The notes: a model not told the origin generated them from the letters alone. DNA of 64,000 nt from an uncultured Mucispirillum sp. (GCA_944324465.1 CALUWI010000003.1:121379-185378); one strand, 5' to 3'; counted from the first letter of the stretch, positions 45,978-54,949 are shown. Numbers and translations are program-made.

Positions 45978-47006
45978 ATGTTGAAAGTATATATTTCAAT
46001 TGTTTTTATATGTTTTTTTATTCCATTTACAGTATTTTCTGAACCAGTATCAAAATGTTATTCTGCAGACAAATTTCTTTTAAAAACAAGCTATGAAAAA
46101 TCAAACAGTCAAAAATATGGTATAAATCATCAGCTTTTTGTTTCATATAAACAAAGCAGTGAAAAGCTTTCTCTTAATGGGGAGGTGGTTTTAGATGATA
46201 AAGGACAGTTCAAAGGTGTTCTTTATAAAAGCGATAATGTATCTTATTTTATAACTAGTAATGGAAAACAAGTGATTCTTAATGAAAAGGAAACAAAAGA
46301 TATAAAAGAAAGTGAATGTTTTTCATTTTTAGCTTCTTATGACAGTATTGCAAATGAAAAAGGCGATGTTGTATCTATTTTTTCTTATGGAAAAGATTTT
46401 AGAACAAAGAAACTTAAAAATACTTACAGTCCTTCATTTGACTGCAAAAAAGCAGAATTTCCTATAGAAAAAGCAATATGTGCAAGTAATGAAATATCTT
46501 ATATGGACAGGCTTTTTTATTCTATGAAAGCATGTTATCAGAAAAAAGCAGCAGCATTGTCTGATAAAGATGCCGTAGAACAGATTGATAAAATAGCTGA
46601 TGATTTTATTTTATATCGTAATAAAGTATACCGCTCTAATAAGGAAAACTTTACTGATAAAGAAGATATTGAAATTAAAAAAGCATATTCTCTTGGTATA
46701 ATGTTTTTACCTATGACTATTGCTGCAGATAATGGCGATTTAAGAATTTTAGGCAGAGATTTATTTATGTCTTATTATATGCTTTCTATGCAGGGCATAA
46801 AATATTCTGGCAATTATGATAAAGGACTTGGAAAAAGCTATATAGTAAAAGATGTTTTTGGTAAATATTATGATGAAGTAATGTTTTACTATTCTGGAGT
46901 ATATGATAATATGAATAACAGACTTTCAAGTTTATTTTATTATACTGTATATCTGCTGGAGCAGCATAATATGGCAGATAAAGATGGTAACTTTATATGC
47001 AGATAA
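45978..47006 (+). CDS. Exported protein with LprI-like (lysozyme inhibitor) domain
   Basis: A 342-residue protein from the ATG at 45978 (TGGAGC upstream), giving the signal peptide MLKVYISIVFICFFIPFTVFS. An ATG at 45951 would add nine residues before the signal and is less likely. The region PSFDCKKAEFPIEKAICASN (about residues 153-172), followed by a long helix with a Tyr/Arg pattern (LFYSMKACY), is the DUF1311/LprI N-terminal motif; LprI of Mycobacterium inhibits lysozyme. The rest matches nothing known to me. A role in withstanding host lysozyme is possible but inferred. Confidence 0.7.
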   Translation: MLKVYISIVFICFFIPFTVFSEPVSKCYSADKFLLKTSYEKSNSQKYGINHQLFVSYKQSSEKLSLNGEVVLDDKGQFKGVLYKSDNVSYFITSNGKQVILNEKETKDIKESECFSFLASYDSIANEKGDVVSIFSYGKDFRTKKLKNTYSPSFDCKKAEFPIEKAICASNEISYMDRLFYSMKACYQKKAAALSDKDAVEQIDKIADDFILYRNKVYRSNKENFTDKEDIEIKKAYSLGIMFLPMTIAADNGDLRILGRDLFMSYYMLSMQGIKYSGNYDKGLGKSYIVKDVFGKYYDEVMFYYSGVYDNMNNRLSSLFYYTVYLLEQHNMADKDGNFICR

Positions 47007-47025
47007 GCATAGATTAGTATAAATA

Positions 47026-47062
47026 AAAAAGCCTTTTTGAATAATTCAAAAAGGCTTTTTTT
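47026..47062. terminator. Bidirectional terminator between LprI-like gene and hsp20
   Basis: AAAAAAGCCTTTTTGAA pairs with TTCAAAAAGGCTTTTTT around a three-base loop; a T-run follows on both strands. It serves the convergent genes on either side. Confidence 0.88.
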
Positions 47063-47090
47063 GTTGGAGGTCATCGTATTTGATTAAGTG

Positions 47091-47513
47091 TTATTTAATG
47101 TTAATCATTTTTTTAGGTGCTTCTTCTGGTTCTTTTTTAGGAATAGATATTGTTAATATTCCGTTTTCAAAAGCAGCATGTATATCATTTTCTGATACTG
47201 CATCACCTACATAAAAGCTCCTTGAGCAGTTACTGCTGTATCTTTCTCTTAAAATAAATTTGCTGTCATCAGAGTTGTTTTCTACGCTTCTGTTTGTACT
47301 TACAGTTAAGTAGCCGTCTTTTAATTCAGCATTGATTTCTTCTTTTTTAAATCCAGGTAAATCAATGTGGATTTCAAAGCTTTTATCATTTTCTTTAATA
47401 TCTGTTCTCATTAAATCACATTCACTTCTGCGGAATACTTTCTCCATATCTTTTGTAAAGTCATTATTAAGTAAATCTCTAAAAAGCTGGTTGTTAAAAA
47501 TTACTGGTAACAT
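47091..47513 (-). CDS. Hsp20-family small heat-shock protein
   Basis: A 140-residue small heat-shock protein. The alpha-crystallin domain spans about 35-130: DIKENDKSFEIHIDLPGFKKEEINAEL and DGYLTVST, and the conserved closing AAFENGILTISIPKKE (A-x-x-x-x-G-v-L motif). It binds unfolding proteins and holds them for DnaK/ClpB. AAGGAGATAAATT precedes the ATG. A CIRCE element overlaps its promoter, so HrcA should repress it outside heat stress. Confidence 0.93.
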   Translation of the reverse strand: MLPVIFNNQLFRDLLNNDFTKDMEKVFRRSECDLMRTDIKENDKSFEIHIDLPGFKKEEINAELKDGYLTVSTNRSVENNSDDSKFILRERYSSNCSRSFYVGDAVSENDIHAAFENGILTISIPKKEPEEAPKKMINIK

Positions 47514-47568
47514 AATTTATCTCCTTTTATATATAATGTTTTTATAGCTTTTTCGCTTTATAAGACTA

Positions 47569-47596
47569 AATATATAAAAATTGTTAGCACTGTCAA
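47569..47596 (-). promoter_or_regulatory. Promoter of hsp20
   Basis: On the - strand, TTGACA (47596-47591) and TATATT (47574-47569) are 16 bases apart. The -35 box lies inside the CIRCE element. Confidence 0.7.
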
Positions 47597-47610
47597 GTGG
47601 TGAGTGCTAT
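47584..47610. promoter_or_regulatory. CIRCE element (HrcA operator)
   Basis: TTAGCACTG, nine bases, GAGTGCTAT: 16 of 18 arm positions match the consensus TTAGCACTC-N9-GAGTGCTAA. It overlaps the -35 box of hsp20. Confidence 0.92.
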
Positions 47611-47845
47611 TTTTTTAAATTTTTATAACTTATTGATATTAAAAGTAAATAATGGTTTATGGTGTGTAAATATTAACACTAGAATGAAATATGTTAAGAT
47701 TAATGTATGAAATGATGATATTTTTAGATGCATTAAAATTTAAGCTGTAACCGTGTTTATAAATAATATAAATATTTTATATTATTGTATAATTATAAAT
47801 ATAAATATATATAAAAATATTTAATTTGGTGTATTAAAATTTATA
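47611..47845. other. AT-rich intergenic region between hsp20 and dcuA
   Basis: Nothing recognisable besides the regulatory sites at its two ends (CIRCE on the left, dcuA promoter on the right). Confidence 0.4.
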
Positions 47846-47875
47846 TTGACAAATGTCTGTTTTGTATTGTAATAT
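47846..47875 (+). promoter_or_regulatory. Predicted dcuA promoter
   Basis: A perfect TTGACA at 47846-47851 is followed by TGTAAT (16-base spacing) or TAATAT (18-base spacing). I see no clear FNR or CRP box next to it. Confidence 0.5.
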
Positions 47876-47942
47876 AAAGGGAAATTATAAAATATAAATA
47901 TGTTTTATAATTTTAAAAATAATATATATTAAAAGGTGTTGT

Positions 47943-49325
47943 ATGGATACTTTAATGTTAGTTCTGCAGTTTGTTGTTCTTTTAGCTGCAATCTTTTTGG
48001 GTGTTCGCCTTGGCGGTATAGCTATTGGTTATGCCGGCGGTCTTGGCGTTGTTGTATTATCCCTTGCTCTTGGAATGGAGCCTGGTGTTATTCCTTGGGA
48101 TGTTATACTTATTATTATGTCAGTAATTGCAGCGATTACAGCAATGCAGGTTGCAGGCGGTCTTGATTATCTTGTACAGCTTGCAGAAAGAGCATTAAGG
48201 AAAAATCCGAAGCAGATTAACTATCTTGCACCAACAGTTACATATCTTTTAACATTATTTGCAGGAACAGGCCATACTGCCTTTTCTATGATACCAGTTA
48301 TTGTTGAAGTTGCAAAAGAGCAGAATATTAAACCATCAGCACCATTAGCTTTAGCTGTAGTTTCTTCGCAGATTGCCATAACTGCTTCACCAGTTAGTGC
48401 TGCAGTTATATTTTTAAGCGGCGTTTTAGAACCTTTAGGTGTCAGTTATCCACTTTTACTTGGAATATGTATTCCTACTACATATCTAGGCTGTATGATA
48501 GCAGCTTTTATTGTAAATAAATTCAGTAACTTAAAACTTTCTGATGACCCTGTTTATCAAGAAAGGCTTGCTGCAGGACTTATTAAAAAACCAGCAGAAT
48601 CAGTTCAGCAGAAAGAGCTTCCAAAAGGAGCAAAACTTTCTGTATTAATATTTTTAATAGGTGTTATCGCAGTTGTTATTTATGCAAGTGCTATTAGTGA
48701 TGCTTTAAAATGGATAGACCCTGTTATTATGAAAAGAGACCATGCAATTATCAGTTTTATGCTTGCTATTGCAACAATTATCACGATTGCATGTAAACTT
48801 GATGTATCAAAATTAGTAGATACAAGCACTTTCCGTTCTGGTATGACTGCAGCTATATGCGTTTTAGGGGTTGCATGGCTTGGTGATACTTTTGTAAGGG
48901 GACATATAGAAGGTATTACAGGCATAGCACAGGAAGTGGTTGGAAACTATCCATTTATGCTGGCAGTAGCTTTAATGTTTGCTGCAATGCTTTTATATTC
49001 TCAGGCGGCAACAGCAAAAGCAATTATTCCTGCTGTTATAATTGCTCTTGGCATTACACCAGAAAATAATGGTGATGTATATATAATTGTAGCTTCTTTT
49101 GCTGCAGTTTCTGCATTATTTATTCTGCCTACATACCCTACATTATTAGGTGCTGTACAGATGGATGATACAGGCTCTACACGGATAGGCAAGTATATAT
49201 TCAACCATTCATTTTTATTAACAGGTATTTTAATGATAGTGCTTTCTGTTGCACTTGGATTTTTAGTTGCTCCTTTTGCAATAGATTTGTTTGGCAGTGT
49301 GCCTGCAGCAGCTGCTGCACCATAA
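47943..49325 (+). CDS. dcuA: Anaerobic C4-dicarboxylate transporter DcuA
   Basis: A 460-residue transporter with about ten to twelve membrane helices that exchanges fumarate, malate, aspartate and succinate during anaerobic growth. It matches E. coli DcuA rather than DcuB: AAIFLGVRLGGIAIGYAGGLGV, IIMSVIAAITAMQVAGGLDYLV, SQIAITASPVSAAVIFLSG, CVLGVAWLGDTFV and LPTYPTLLGAVQMDDTGSTRIG. The context with superoxide reductase and PEP carboxykinase fits fumarate respiration or fermentation of dicarboxylates. It is transcribed alone and ends at a strong hairpin. Confidence 0.95.
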   Translation: MDTLMLVLQFVVLLAAIFLGVRLGGIAIGYAGGLGVVVLSLALGMEPGVIPWDVILIIMSVIAAITAMQVAGGLDYLVQLAERALRKNPKQINYLAPTVTYLLTLFAGTGHTAFSMIPVIVEVAKEQNIKPSAPLALAVVSSQIAITASPVSAAVIFLSGVLEPLGVSYPLLLGICIPTTYLGCMIAAFIVNKFSNLKLSDDPVYQERLAAGLIKKPAESVQQKELPKGAKLSVLIFLIGVIAVVIYASAISDALKWIDPVIMKRDHAIISFMLAIATIITIACKLDVSKLVDTSTFRSGMTAAICVLGVAWLGDTFVRGHIEGITGIAQEVVGNYPFMLAVALMFAAMLLYSQAATAKAIIPAVIIALGITPENNGDVYIIVASFAAVSALFILPTYPTLLGAVQMDDTGSTRIGKYIFNHSFLLTGILMIVLSVALGFLVAPFAIDLFGSVPAAAAAP

Positions 49326-49357
49326 AGCAGTAGATTTAAACTTAATAATCATCAAAA

Positions 49358-49396
49358 AAATAAGCGGAAGTATTTTTTAAATGCTTCCGCTTATTT
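49358..49396. terminator. Terminator between dcuA and the DUF362 gene
   Basis: AAATAAGCGGAAG pairs with CTTCCGCTTATTT (13 bp) around a 13-base T-rich loop; it lies between convergent genes and can act for both. Confidence 0.8.
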
Positions 49397-49434
49397 ATAA
49401 GGTATATGGAGTAGTAAATATTACAGAGCTTCTG

Positions 49435-50382
49435 TTATATCTCTACTATTTTATAATTATCATTACCCATTTTCATTTCTTTCATATATGAAAGCTGACG
49501 CAGTCCCTGGCGGGATTCCATTCTTTCAATTAAGTCTTTTCCTGCATTATTTTTCATATTATAAATAATATCAACACTTGCTTTATCAATAGCTAAAATA
49601 TCAGTAGAAGCAAGTATCCCATAATCCGGCACTGTTGGTTTGGCTGCCGATGTACCTGCACAGTCGCAATCAACACTCATATTTCGCATAACATTTATAA
49701 ATACTATTTTTTTGCCAAAATGGTCTATAACTGCTTTTCCGCCTTCTACCATATTTTCCATAAATTTTTCGCCAGTTGCTCCCCACATTCCTTCATGCAG
49801 CTGAGATTTACCAGTTTTGCCAGATGCACAGCCTATTGCAATATTTTTTAAAGAGCCGCCAAAACCGCCCATTGTATGACCTTTAAAATGGGTAAGTACA
49901 ACCATTGAATCATAGTTTAAAATATTTTTTCCAAAGGCTATATTTTTAAAATGCTTTCCGCCTTTTACTGGAAGGTTAACTTCACCCTCTGCATCCATAA
50001 TATCAACAGGGGCAAATGTCCAGCCGTTAGTTTTAAGTGTTTCTAAATGGCCTTTTGTAGTCTGCCTTGGGCTTGGATAAAGAACATTACATTCTACAAT
50101 GGTAGGGTTTTTTATAACCGTTAAAAATTCTTTCACCCATGCAGGAGGTATAATGTTTGGACCATGAGGCTCTCCAGTATGAAGTTTTACAGCCACTTTA
50201 CCTGTTATTTCTTTATTAATATATGAATATATTTTTTTAAGTCCTTCAGGGCTTAAATCTTTAGTCATATATACAGTTGATTTATTTTCCTGTGCATATA
50301 AATCATCAACCTTTACAGTTGATAATACAGCTGGAGCAATAAGACCTGCTTTTAATATATTTCTTCGTGACATATCAGACAT
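49435..50382 (-). CDS. Tat-exported DUF362 protein
   Basis: A 315-residue protein. The N-terminus has a twin-arginine signal (SRRNILKAG, residues 5-13) and a hydrophobic stretch to YAQ. The mature part matches DUF362: VAVKLHTGEPHGPNIIPP, THFKGHTMGGFGGSLKNIAIGCASGKTGK with the conserved His, and DVIYNMKNNAGKDL-like end. DUF362 proteins are often fused to ferredoxin domains; here no Fe-S cysteine cluster is visible. Use of the Tat pathway suggests folding, possibly with a cofactor, before export. The reaction is unknown. It is divergent from an AraC regulator 152 bases away. Confidence 0.82.
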   Translation of the reverse strand: MSDMSRRNILKAGLIAPAVLSTVKVDDLYAQENKSTVYMTKDLSPEGLKKIYSYINKEITGKVAVKLHTGEPHGPNIIPPAWVKEFLTVIKNPTIVECNVLYPSPRQTTKGHLETLKTNGWTFAPVDIMDAEGEVNLPVKGGKHFKNIAFGKNILNYDSMVVLTHFKGHTMGGFGGSLKNIAIGCASGKTGKSQLHEGMWGATGEKFMENMVEGGKAVIDHFGKKIVFINVMRNMSVDCDCAGTSAAKPTVPDYGILASTDILAIDKASVDIIYNMKNNAGKDLIERMESRQGLRQLSYMKEMKMGNDNYKIVEI

Positions 50383-50534
50383 ATAACCCTCCTGAAAATA
50401 TATTTTTTATATTATAATATAATTTATTTTTAATATATAAAAAAGATACAATCCTGTCATTTTTTTGCATAATTTTATTAAAAAGTAGACTTTAATAATA
50501 AATTATATATACTATACTTATAAATGGGGGATAA

Positions 50535-51422
50535 ATGAACAGCTACTTTGAAGAAAATAAACATAAACTGCTAAATGCACTGCTTCCTTTAATGCCAGAA
50601 TCACAGTCTTATGATACTAAAATAGATGGTCTTTTAATAGTCAAGAGAGATAAACCTGTACAGTCAGAAGTATGTCTGCAGCAGCCTATATTAATATTTT
50701 CTGTACAGGGAGAAAAAAGATATGCAGCTGGCAGTGAGATAATAGATTATAAACAGGGGCAGATAGTGTTTCAAGGTGCTCCAATGCCATGTTCCAGCTA
50801 TGTATTAAAAGCTACTAAAGAAACACCTTATGTGGCTATGGTGTTAGCAGTAAATATGCAGCTTATGACAGAAGTTATATATTCACTTGATGATGTAGAT
50901 ACTTCTGCGATGACACATTCATATTCAAGCCTTGGCAGAATAGAAGCAGGCAGTGAGCTTATAGACAGCTTTATTAGGCTTGCTGAACTGTTAAGCAAAT
51001 CTGATAATGATATAAAAGTATTATCACCCCTTATGATTAAAGAAATATATTATTTTCTTTTAAAAACAGAGTTAAGAGAAAAACTTATTCCTTTTGCTAT
51101 TACTTCAAGCCATAATAATAAAATATTAAAAACAATTAATTATTTAAAGGAAAATTATAATAAGCATTTCAGTATAAATGATTTAGCAGATATGGTAAAT
51201 ATGTCGCCAGCTACTTTCCACAGGCATTTTAAAATGGTAACCACATTAAGCCCTATACAGTATCAAAAATCACTAAGACTTTTAGAAGCAAGCCGCATTA
51301 TTCAGTATGAAAATGCAACTGTTTCTGAAGCAGCATTTAAAGTAGGGTATGAAAGTATAAGTCAGTTTGCAAGAGAATATAAAAGAATGTTTAAAGTAAC
51401 ACCAAAAAATAAACAGCAGTAA
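50535..51422 (+). CDS. AraC-family transcriptional regulator (YqhC-like)
   Basis: A 295-residue regulator. The N-terminal sensor domain follows the AraC_N (PF06719-type) pattern: LLIVKRDKPVQSEVCLQQPILIFSVQGEKRY, AAGSEIIDYKQGQ, and VLAVNMQL. The C-terminal AraC DNA-binding domain has two helix-turn-helix units, FSINDLADMVNMSPATFHRHFKMVT and TVSEAAFKVGYESISQFAREYKRMF, ending in VTP. E. coli YqhC of this group controls an aldehyde reductase. Its divergent position suggests it controls the Tat-exported DUF362 gene, but that is inference. Confidence 0.88.
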   Translation: MNSYFEENKHKLLNALLPLMPESQSYDTKIDGLLIVKRDKPVQSEVCLQQPILIFSVQGEKRYAAGSEIIDYKQGQIVFQGAPMPCSSYVLKATKETPYVAMVLAVNMQLMTEVIYSLDDVDTSAMTHSYSSLGRIEAGSELIDSFIRLAELLSKSDNDIKVLSPLMIKEIYYFLLKTELREKLIPFAITSSHNNKILKTINYLKENYNKHFSINDLADMVNMSPATFHRHFKMVTTLSPIQYQKSLRLLEASRIIQYENATVSEAAFKVGYESISQFAREYKRMFKVTPKNKQQ

Positions 51423-51649
51423 GGCAGTATTATAAGTAATTATAATATTATTTATGTTGTTAGATTATAACATACTTTAATTATATTCATTTCTAAAAGA
51501 GCATAAAGCAGATAGAATAGAGTATTTATTTTAATACTTTCCTGCAGCTTAGAAATTCATAAGATATTTAATAAATAACTACCTATTAATATGCTGCAAT
51601 TATAATGAAAGATTTATTTAAAACTATTTGTTTTTGAATAATAAAAAAA

Positions 51650-51674
51650 GGGGGCATTCATAAGAACAACCCCC
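51650..51674 (-). terminator. Terminator of the superoxide reductase gene
   Basis: GGGGG (51650-51654) pairs with CCCCC (51670-51674); AAAAAAA to the left gives the U-tract in - strand RNA. A smaller GGCTTAAAAGCC hairpin lies alongside. Confidence 0.7.
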
Positions 51675-51708
51675 AAAGGCTTAAAAGCCCACCAGTTTGT
51701 GATTTTAA

Positions 51709-52080
51709 TTAGATAGCTAATTCAGATTCCCATAAACCATGGATATTGCAGTAGCTTACAGCATGGAGTGTGCCTGGAGCTGTAATTTTGCATTTAAATA
51801 ATGCAACTGGTTCTGTATGAAGTGCGCCTTGGTTTGCACCTTTTGGAGATTCGCCGTGAGCTAAAAATTCAGCTCTGCCAACATGCTGGATAGCTGCTTC
51901 GCCTTTATAGTATAAGTCAATATAAGCGATAAAATGTTCAGTAGTGTTAGGGTGAGCAATTTCTGCACCAACAGATACTTCAATAACTGCTGTATCGCCA
52001 TCACGGCTTACAACTTTAATAACTGGCACATGTTTTTCTGCTTTAAAATCAGCTGTTTTTATAGAATTAGATATAGACAT
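51709..52080 (-). CDS. Superoxide reductase (neelaredoxin type)
   Basis: A 123-residue non-haem iron enzyme that reduces superoxide to peroxide without making oxygen, typical of anaerobes. All ligands of the active iron are present: His17 (in EKHVP, with Glu15 and Lys16), His43 (AHPN), His49 (TEHFI), Cys111 and His114 (CNIHGLW). The N-terminal desulforedoxin domain of longer desulfoferrodoxins is absent, so it is the one-iron form. GGGAGGACAAAT precedes the ATG. It is a single-gene unit downstream of the eight-gene array but separated from it by a 77-base gap. Confidence 0.95.
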   Translation of the reverse strand: MSISNSIKTADFKAEKHVPVIKVVSRDGDTAVIEVSVGAEIAHPNTTEHFIAYIDLYYKGEAAIQHVGRAEFLAHGESPKGANQGALHTEPVALFKCKITAPGTLHAVSYCNIHGLWESELAI

Positions 52081-52157
52081 ATTTGTCCTCCCGTTTTTTA
52101 CTTTATATTTAAACTATACCTATTTTATCTTTTTTATGCAAGTGTTTTATTTCAAAA

Positions 52158-52700
52158 TTATTTGTTTTTTGTGTAGATATTTCTAATTTTTTCGCATTTT
52201 TCCATATCTTTTAGAAAAATAGCTGCTGTATCATTTCTAAGCTTTTCTCTGAATTTGTCAAGATATTTTATATACTGGTTTTCCTGTTCGCTTTTAATAA
52301 CAGCTTCCATATAAAGATATGATGATTTTGTTACAAGGTATGTGCATTTAACATATTCTATATGTTTCTGATATTCTGTATCATCACTTTTTTTCTGGTA
52401 TTCATCAATAATTTCTAATGATTTATCAAGCTCTTTTTTAATATAGCCAATAAAACGAACCATTCTTTTGTAAGAAAGTGCTTTTGCAATTTCTGCTTCA
52501 TCTTCCATAATATTTTTGCTTATTAAATAGAGCTTGTCTTCTAACTGATATTTGTATTTTTCTATATTATTATCTGTTTCTGTATGTTCTGCCACTGTAT
52601 CAGTGCTTGTGCTTTCCTGCTGTAAAAAAGATGCACCATTATTTTTAGCAGCACATGATGAAAATAAAATTAAGCATATAAAAACAGATAAGTATTTCAT
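52158..52700 (-). CDS. Helical lipoprotein, array gene 8
   Basis: A 180-residue lipoprotein starting at the ATG at 52700 (a TTG 15 bases earlier overlaps the upstream gene). Lipobox FSSC follows MKYLSVFICLIL. The mature part is almost entirely helical and charged (LEDKLYLISKNIMEDEAEIAKAL, then a Tyr-rich central helix YVKCTYLVTKSSYLYM). No known family. It is the last of eight consecutive small genes of similar size and character on the - strand. Confidence 0.65.
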   Translation of the reverse strand: MKYLSVFICLILFSSCAAKNNGASFLQQESTSTDTVAEHTETDNNIEKYKYQLEDKLYLISKNIMEDEAEIAKALSYKRMVRFIGYIKKELDKSLEIIDEYQKKSDDTEYQKHIEYVKCTYLVTKSSYLYMEAVIKSEQENQYIKYLDKFREKLRNDTAAIFLKDMEKCEKIRNIYTKNK

Positions 52701-52701
52701 A

Positions 52702-53211
52702 TTATTTTTTTTCAACCATATTTTTAATTTCTTCTAAAAGTTTTTCTTCTTCTTTTAAAAGATTATCTATTTTTTCTCCAGATACAGCCACATCATTTGC
52801 AAGTATTTCAACAAATGCTTTCATTGACTTATCCTGCAGGTTTTTAAAGTTAGTAAGCATATTTTTTGAAAAATTGCATACACTGTCAATATATTCTATT
52901 TTTATGCTTATATATTTTTTACCAATATCTGATTTAATATTTTTAGCTTTTTCTGTAATAGTGTTTTTAGTGTCAGTCTGTACTTTTTCAATATCACTAA
53001 TTGCCTTGTCTATATCAAATTCAGTTCCCTGTTCAAGAGCATCTTTTAATTTATATACAGGTTCTGAAGATTTATTTGCAAAATCTTCCTGTAATGGTAC
53101 AATTTCATGTATTATAGTATAGTAATCCTGTTCAATAGTACTTAATTTCTTGCTGCAGGCAGCTGTAATTAATAATACTGTAATTAAAAGTAAAAATGAT
53201 ATTTTTTTCAT
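52702..53211 (-). CDS. Helical lipoprotein, array gene 7
   Basis: A 169-residue lipoprotein (lipobox TAAC). The mature part predicts three or four long amphipathic helices: YYTIIHEIVPLQEDF, DIDKAISDIEKVQTDTKN, KYISIKIEYIDSVCNFSKNML and KIDNLLKEEEKLLEEIK. The Lys/Glu spacing is coiled-coil-like. It resembles its neighbours in plan but shares only scattered residues with them. Unknown function; probably tethered in the periplasm or on the surface. Confidence 0.65.
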   Translation of the reverse strand: MKKISFLLLITVLLITAACSKKLSTIEQDYYTIIHEIVPLQEDFANKSSEPVYKLKDALEQGTEFDIDKAISDIEKVQTDTKNTITEKAKNIKSDIGKKYISIKIEYIDSVCNFSKNMLTNFKNLQDKSMKAFVEILANDVAVSGEKIDNLLKEEEKLLEEIKNMVEKK

Positions 53212-53227
53212 TAATTTGCTCCACTAA

Positions 53228-53737
53228 TTAATTATTAATTTCTTCTATAATTTCATTTAAAAGTTTATCCTGCTGTTTCTGCAGAGCTCTTATTTTTTTA
53301 TTATACTTAATCTGAGTAGATTTTGCATCATTATTGCCATGCTCGCCTAATGTTTTAAACTGCTCAATAGTAACTTTTACATATTCGGCTTGTATTTCTA
53401 AAAGCTTAATAGTTATTTTATGATATTTTTTAACTTCTTTTGAAGCTATATGGATATTTACTTCTTTTGCAAGCTGTAAAAGTCTTATAAGTTCATCATT
53501 AATCAGCTTATTATCCTGCTCAAACTGTGCAAAATTGCCTGTTTTTTTATATTTTGCAATAGCAGAAGTCATTTGTGTATTAATCAGCTTAATTTTAACA
53601 TTTAATTCTTCTTCAATTGCTGAGTATCTGCTTATATCTTTCTGCAGAATTATTTTATCAGTTTTTGCACAGGCAGAAAGGGTAAATATCAGCAGTATGA
53701 TTAATAATTCTAAACTATTTTTTTTCTTTATCAGCAT
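53228..53737 (-). CDS. Helical lipoprotein, array gene 6
   Basis: A 169-residue lipoprotein. I chose the ATG at 53737, nine bases after AGGTG; the frame opens at a GTG 12 bases earlier. The lipobox is LSAC. The mature part is helical: ISRYSAIEEELNVKIKLIN, ELIRLLQLAKEVNIHI, KEVKKYHKITIKLLEIQAEY (the xxKxYHxxxxxLLxxxxxY pattern is shared with array gene 4), and a final coiled-coil KIRALQKQQDKLLNEI. It overlaps the upstream gene by 23 bases, so translation is coupled. Confidence 0.65.
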   Translation of the reverse strand: MLIKKKNSLELLIILLIFTLSACAKTDKIILQKDISRYSAIEEELNVKIKLINTQMTSAIAKYKKTGNFAQFEQDNKLINDELIRLLQLAKEVNIHIASKEVKKYHKITIKLLEIQAEYVKVTIEQFKTLGEHGNNDAKSTQIKYNKKIRALQKQQDKLLNEIIEEINN

Positions 53738-54317
53738 AGTAATCAACACCTGATAAGAAATTTATATAATCTATTTCTGTCTGGCTCATATCCTGATGAG
53801 TTGTGTGCAGCATACCAGTAAATAGTTCATAACTTACACTTTTTTCTTTTTCATAAATATCTGCAATTTTATAAATCATTTGGTTTTGCAGGCTTACATA
53901 TTTTTTAAGGGCTGCAAAAGCAGATTTAAAATCATTAGTTATAAATTTATCAGCAGCTGCATCAATTTTAGCAGATAATTCTACATCACCTTTTTTAATA
54001 GCATTTAATTTATCTGATATATCAGCAGTTTTATTATCAAATATAATATCAAGCAGTTCATCTGTTTGCTGGTTTAATATGTCAAAAGTACCTGTAATAT
54101 CATTTCTAATTTGTATATAGTAATCAGTATCCTGTATTAATTCTTTAGATGATGTAATATATTTTTTAAATTCTAAATATTCTTCTTCTGTATTAGTATT
54201 TTCCTGCGAATTTTCAGTATTAACTATTCTTTCTTCCTTTGGAGTAAAAATAATAGCTGCAGCAATGCAAAGAGCTGTAACTAATAAGATGATTATACCA
54301 ATAATTATTTTTTTCAT
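53715..54317 (-). CDS. Membrane-anchored helical protein, array gene 5
   Basis: A 200-residue protein with an N-terminal membrane helix (about 4-25) without lipobox, so it is probably anchored as a signal-anchor protein. The rest is acidic and helical: EEEYLEFKKYITSSKELIQD, DILNQQTDELLDIIFDN, DISDKLNAIKKGDVELSAKIDAA and FAALKKYVSLQNQMIYKIADIYEKEKSV. The last stretch parallels the 'residue-rich helix then K-x-G' zone of array genes 1, 3 and 4. An 84-base gap before the preceding gene may hold an internal promoter. Function unknown. Confidence 0.6.
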   Translation of the reverse strand: MKKIIIGIIILLVTALCIAAAIIFTPKEERIVNTENSQENTNTEEEYLEFKKYITSSKELIQDTDYYIQIRNDITGTFDILNQQTDELLDIIFDNKTADISDKLNAIKKGDVELSAKIDAAADKFITNDFKSAFAALKKYVSLQNQMIYKIADIYEKEKSVSYELFTGMLHTTHQDMSQTEIDYINFLSGVDYYADKEKK

Positions 54318-54401
54318 ATAAGCCTCATATTTTAATTATTGCTTTATAAAGAATATGGCTTGAAGTATAGATATTCAAGCCATAATATTAAATGGTTAAA
54401 G

Positions 54402-54923
54402 TTATTTTGCAGTATTTTCAGCAGGGACAGGGTGGATAGCTTCCATTAAAGTTTTTAATGCTTCAGTGTTTTCTTTATTAAGTCTATCAAATTCACCTGC
54501 ATATTTTTTTGTTAAAGTTTCTTTATCTTTGTCATCTAATTTGCCTTTTTTAATAAAAATATCTGCAGTATCTTTTAAGAAATTGTTACGAAGTTTAATA
54601 TAGGCAAGTGTTACATCGTGGTATCTTCTTACTTCTGGAGTTTTAATTTTATAAGCCTGTGTATTCATGTGCTTTTCAATAGCCTGTACTTGATTATCAA
54701 CTATTTTTATGCTTGTTTTTATATCTTTTTTGCTTTTGCCTTCTATTATATTGTCAATTTCTACCATTTCCTGACCTATTTTAGCAAGAGCATCTTCAAT
54801 TTTTGGATTTATGTCGCTGTTGTAAACATTAAGGTCCTGTGTTACAGCTTCTTGTGATGATGCAGCAAAACATAACCCTGCTGTAATAAATACTAAAAGT
54901 AAAGACATTAAAATTTTTTTCAT
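54402..54923 (-). CDS. Periplasmic helical protein, array gene 4
   Basis: A 173-residue protein with a Sec signal (MKKILMSLLLVFITAGLCFA, cleavage after Ala20). The mature part is helical: LNVYNSDINPKIEDALAKIG, TPEVRRYHDVTLAYIKLRNNF and KKGKLDDKDKETLTKKYAGEFDRL. The last motif (K-x-G-x-h-x-x-x-D/E-...-K-K-Y) recurs in array genes 1, 2 and 3, evidence of common origin. A weak hairpin-free 84-base gap follows. Function unknown. Confidence 0.65.
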   Translation of the reverse strand: MKKILMSLLLVFITAGLCFAASSQEAVTQDLNVYNSDINPKIEDALAKIGQEMVEIDNIIEGKSKKDIKTSIKIVDNQVQAIEKHMNTQAYKIKTPEVRRYHDVTLAYIKLRNNFLKDTADIFIKKGKLDDKDKETLTKKYAGEFDRLNKENTEALKTLMEAIHPVPAENTAK

Positions 54924-54949
54924 TATTTTCTCCTGATATTTATTATATA

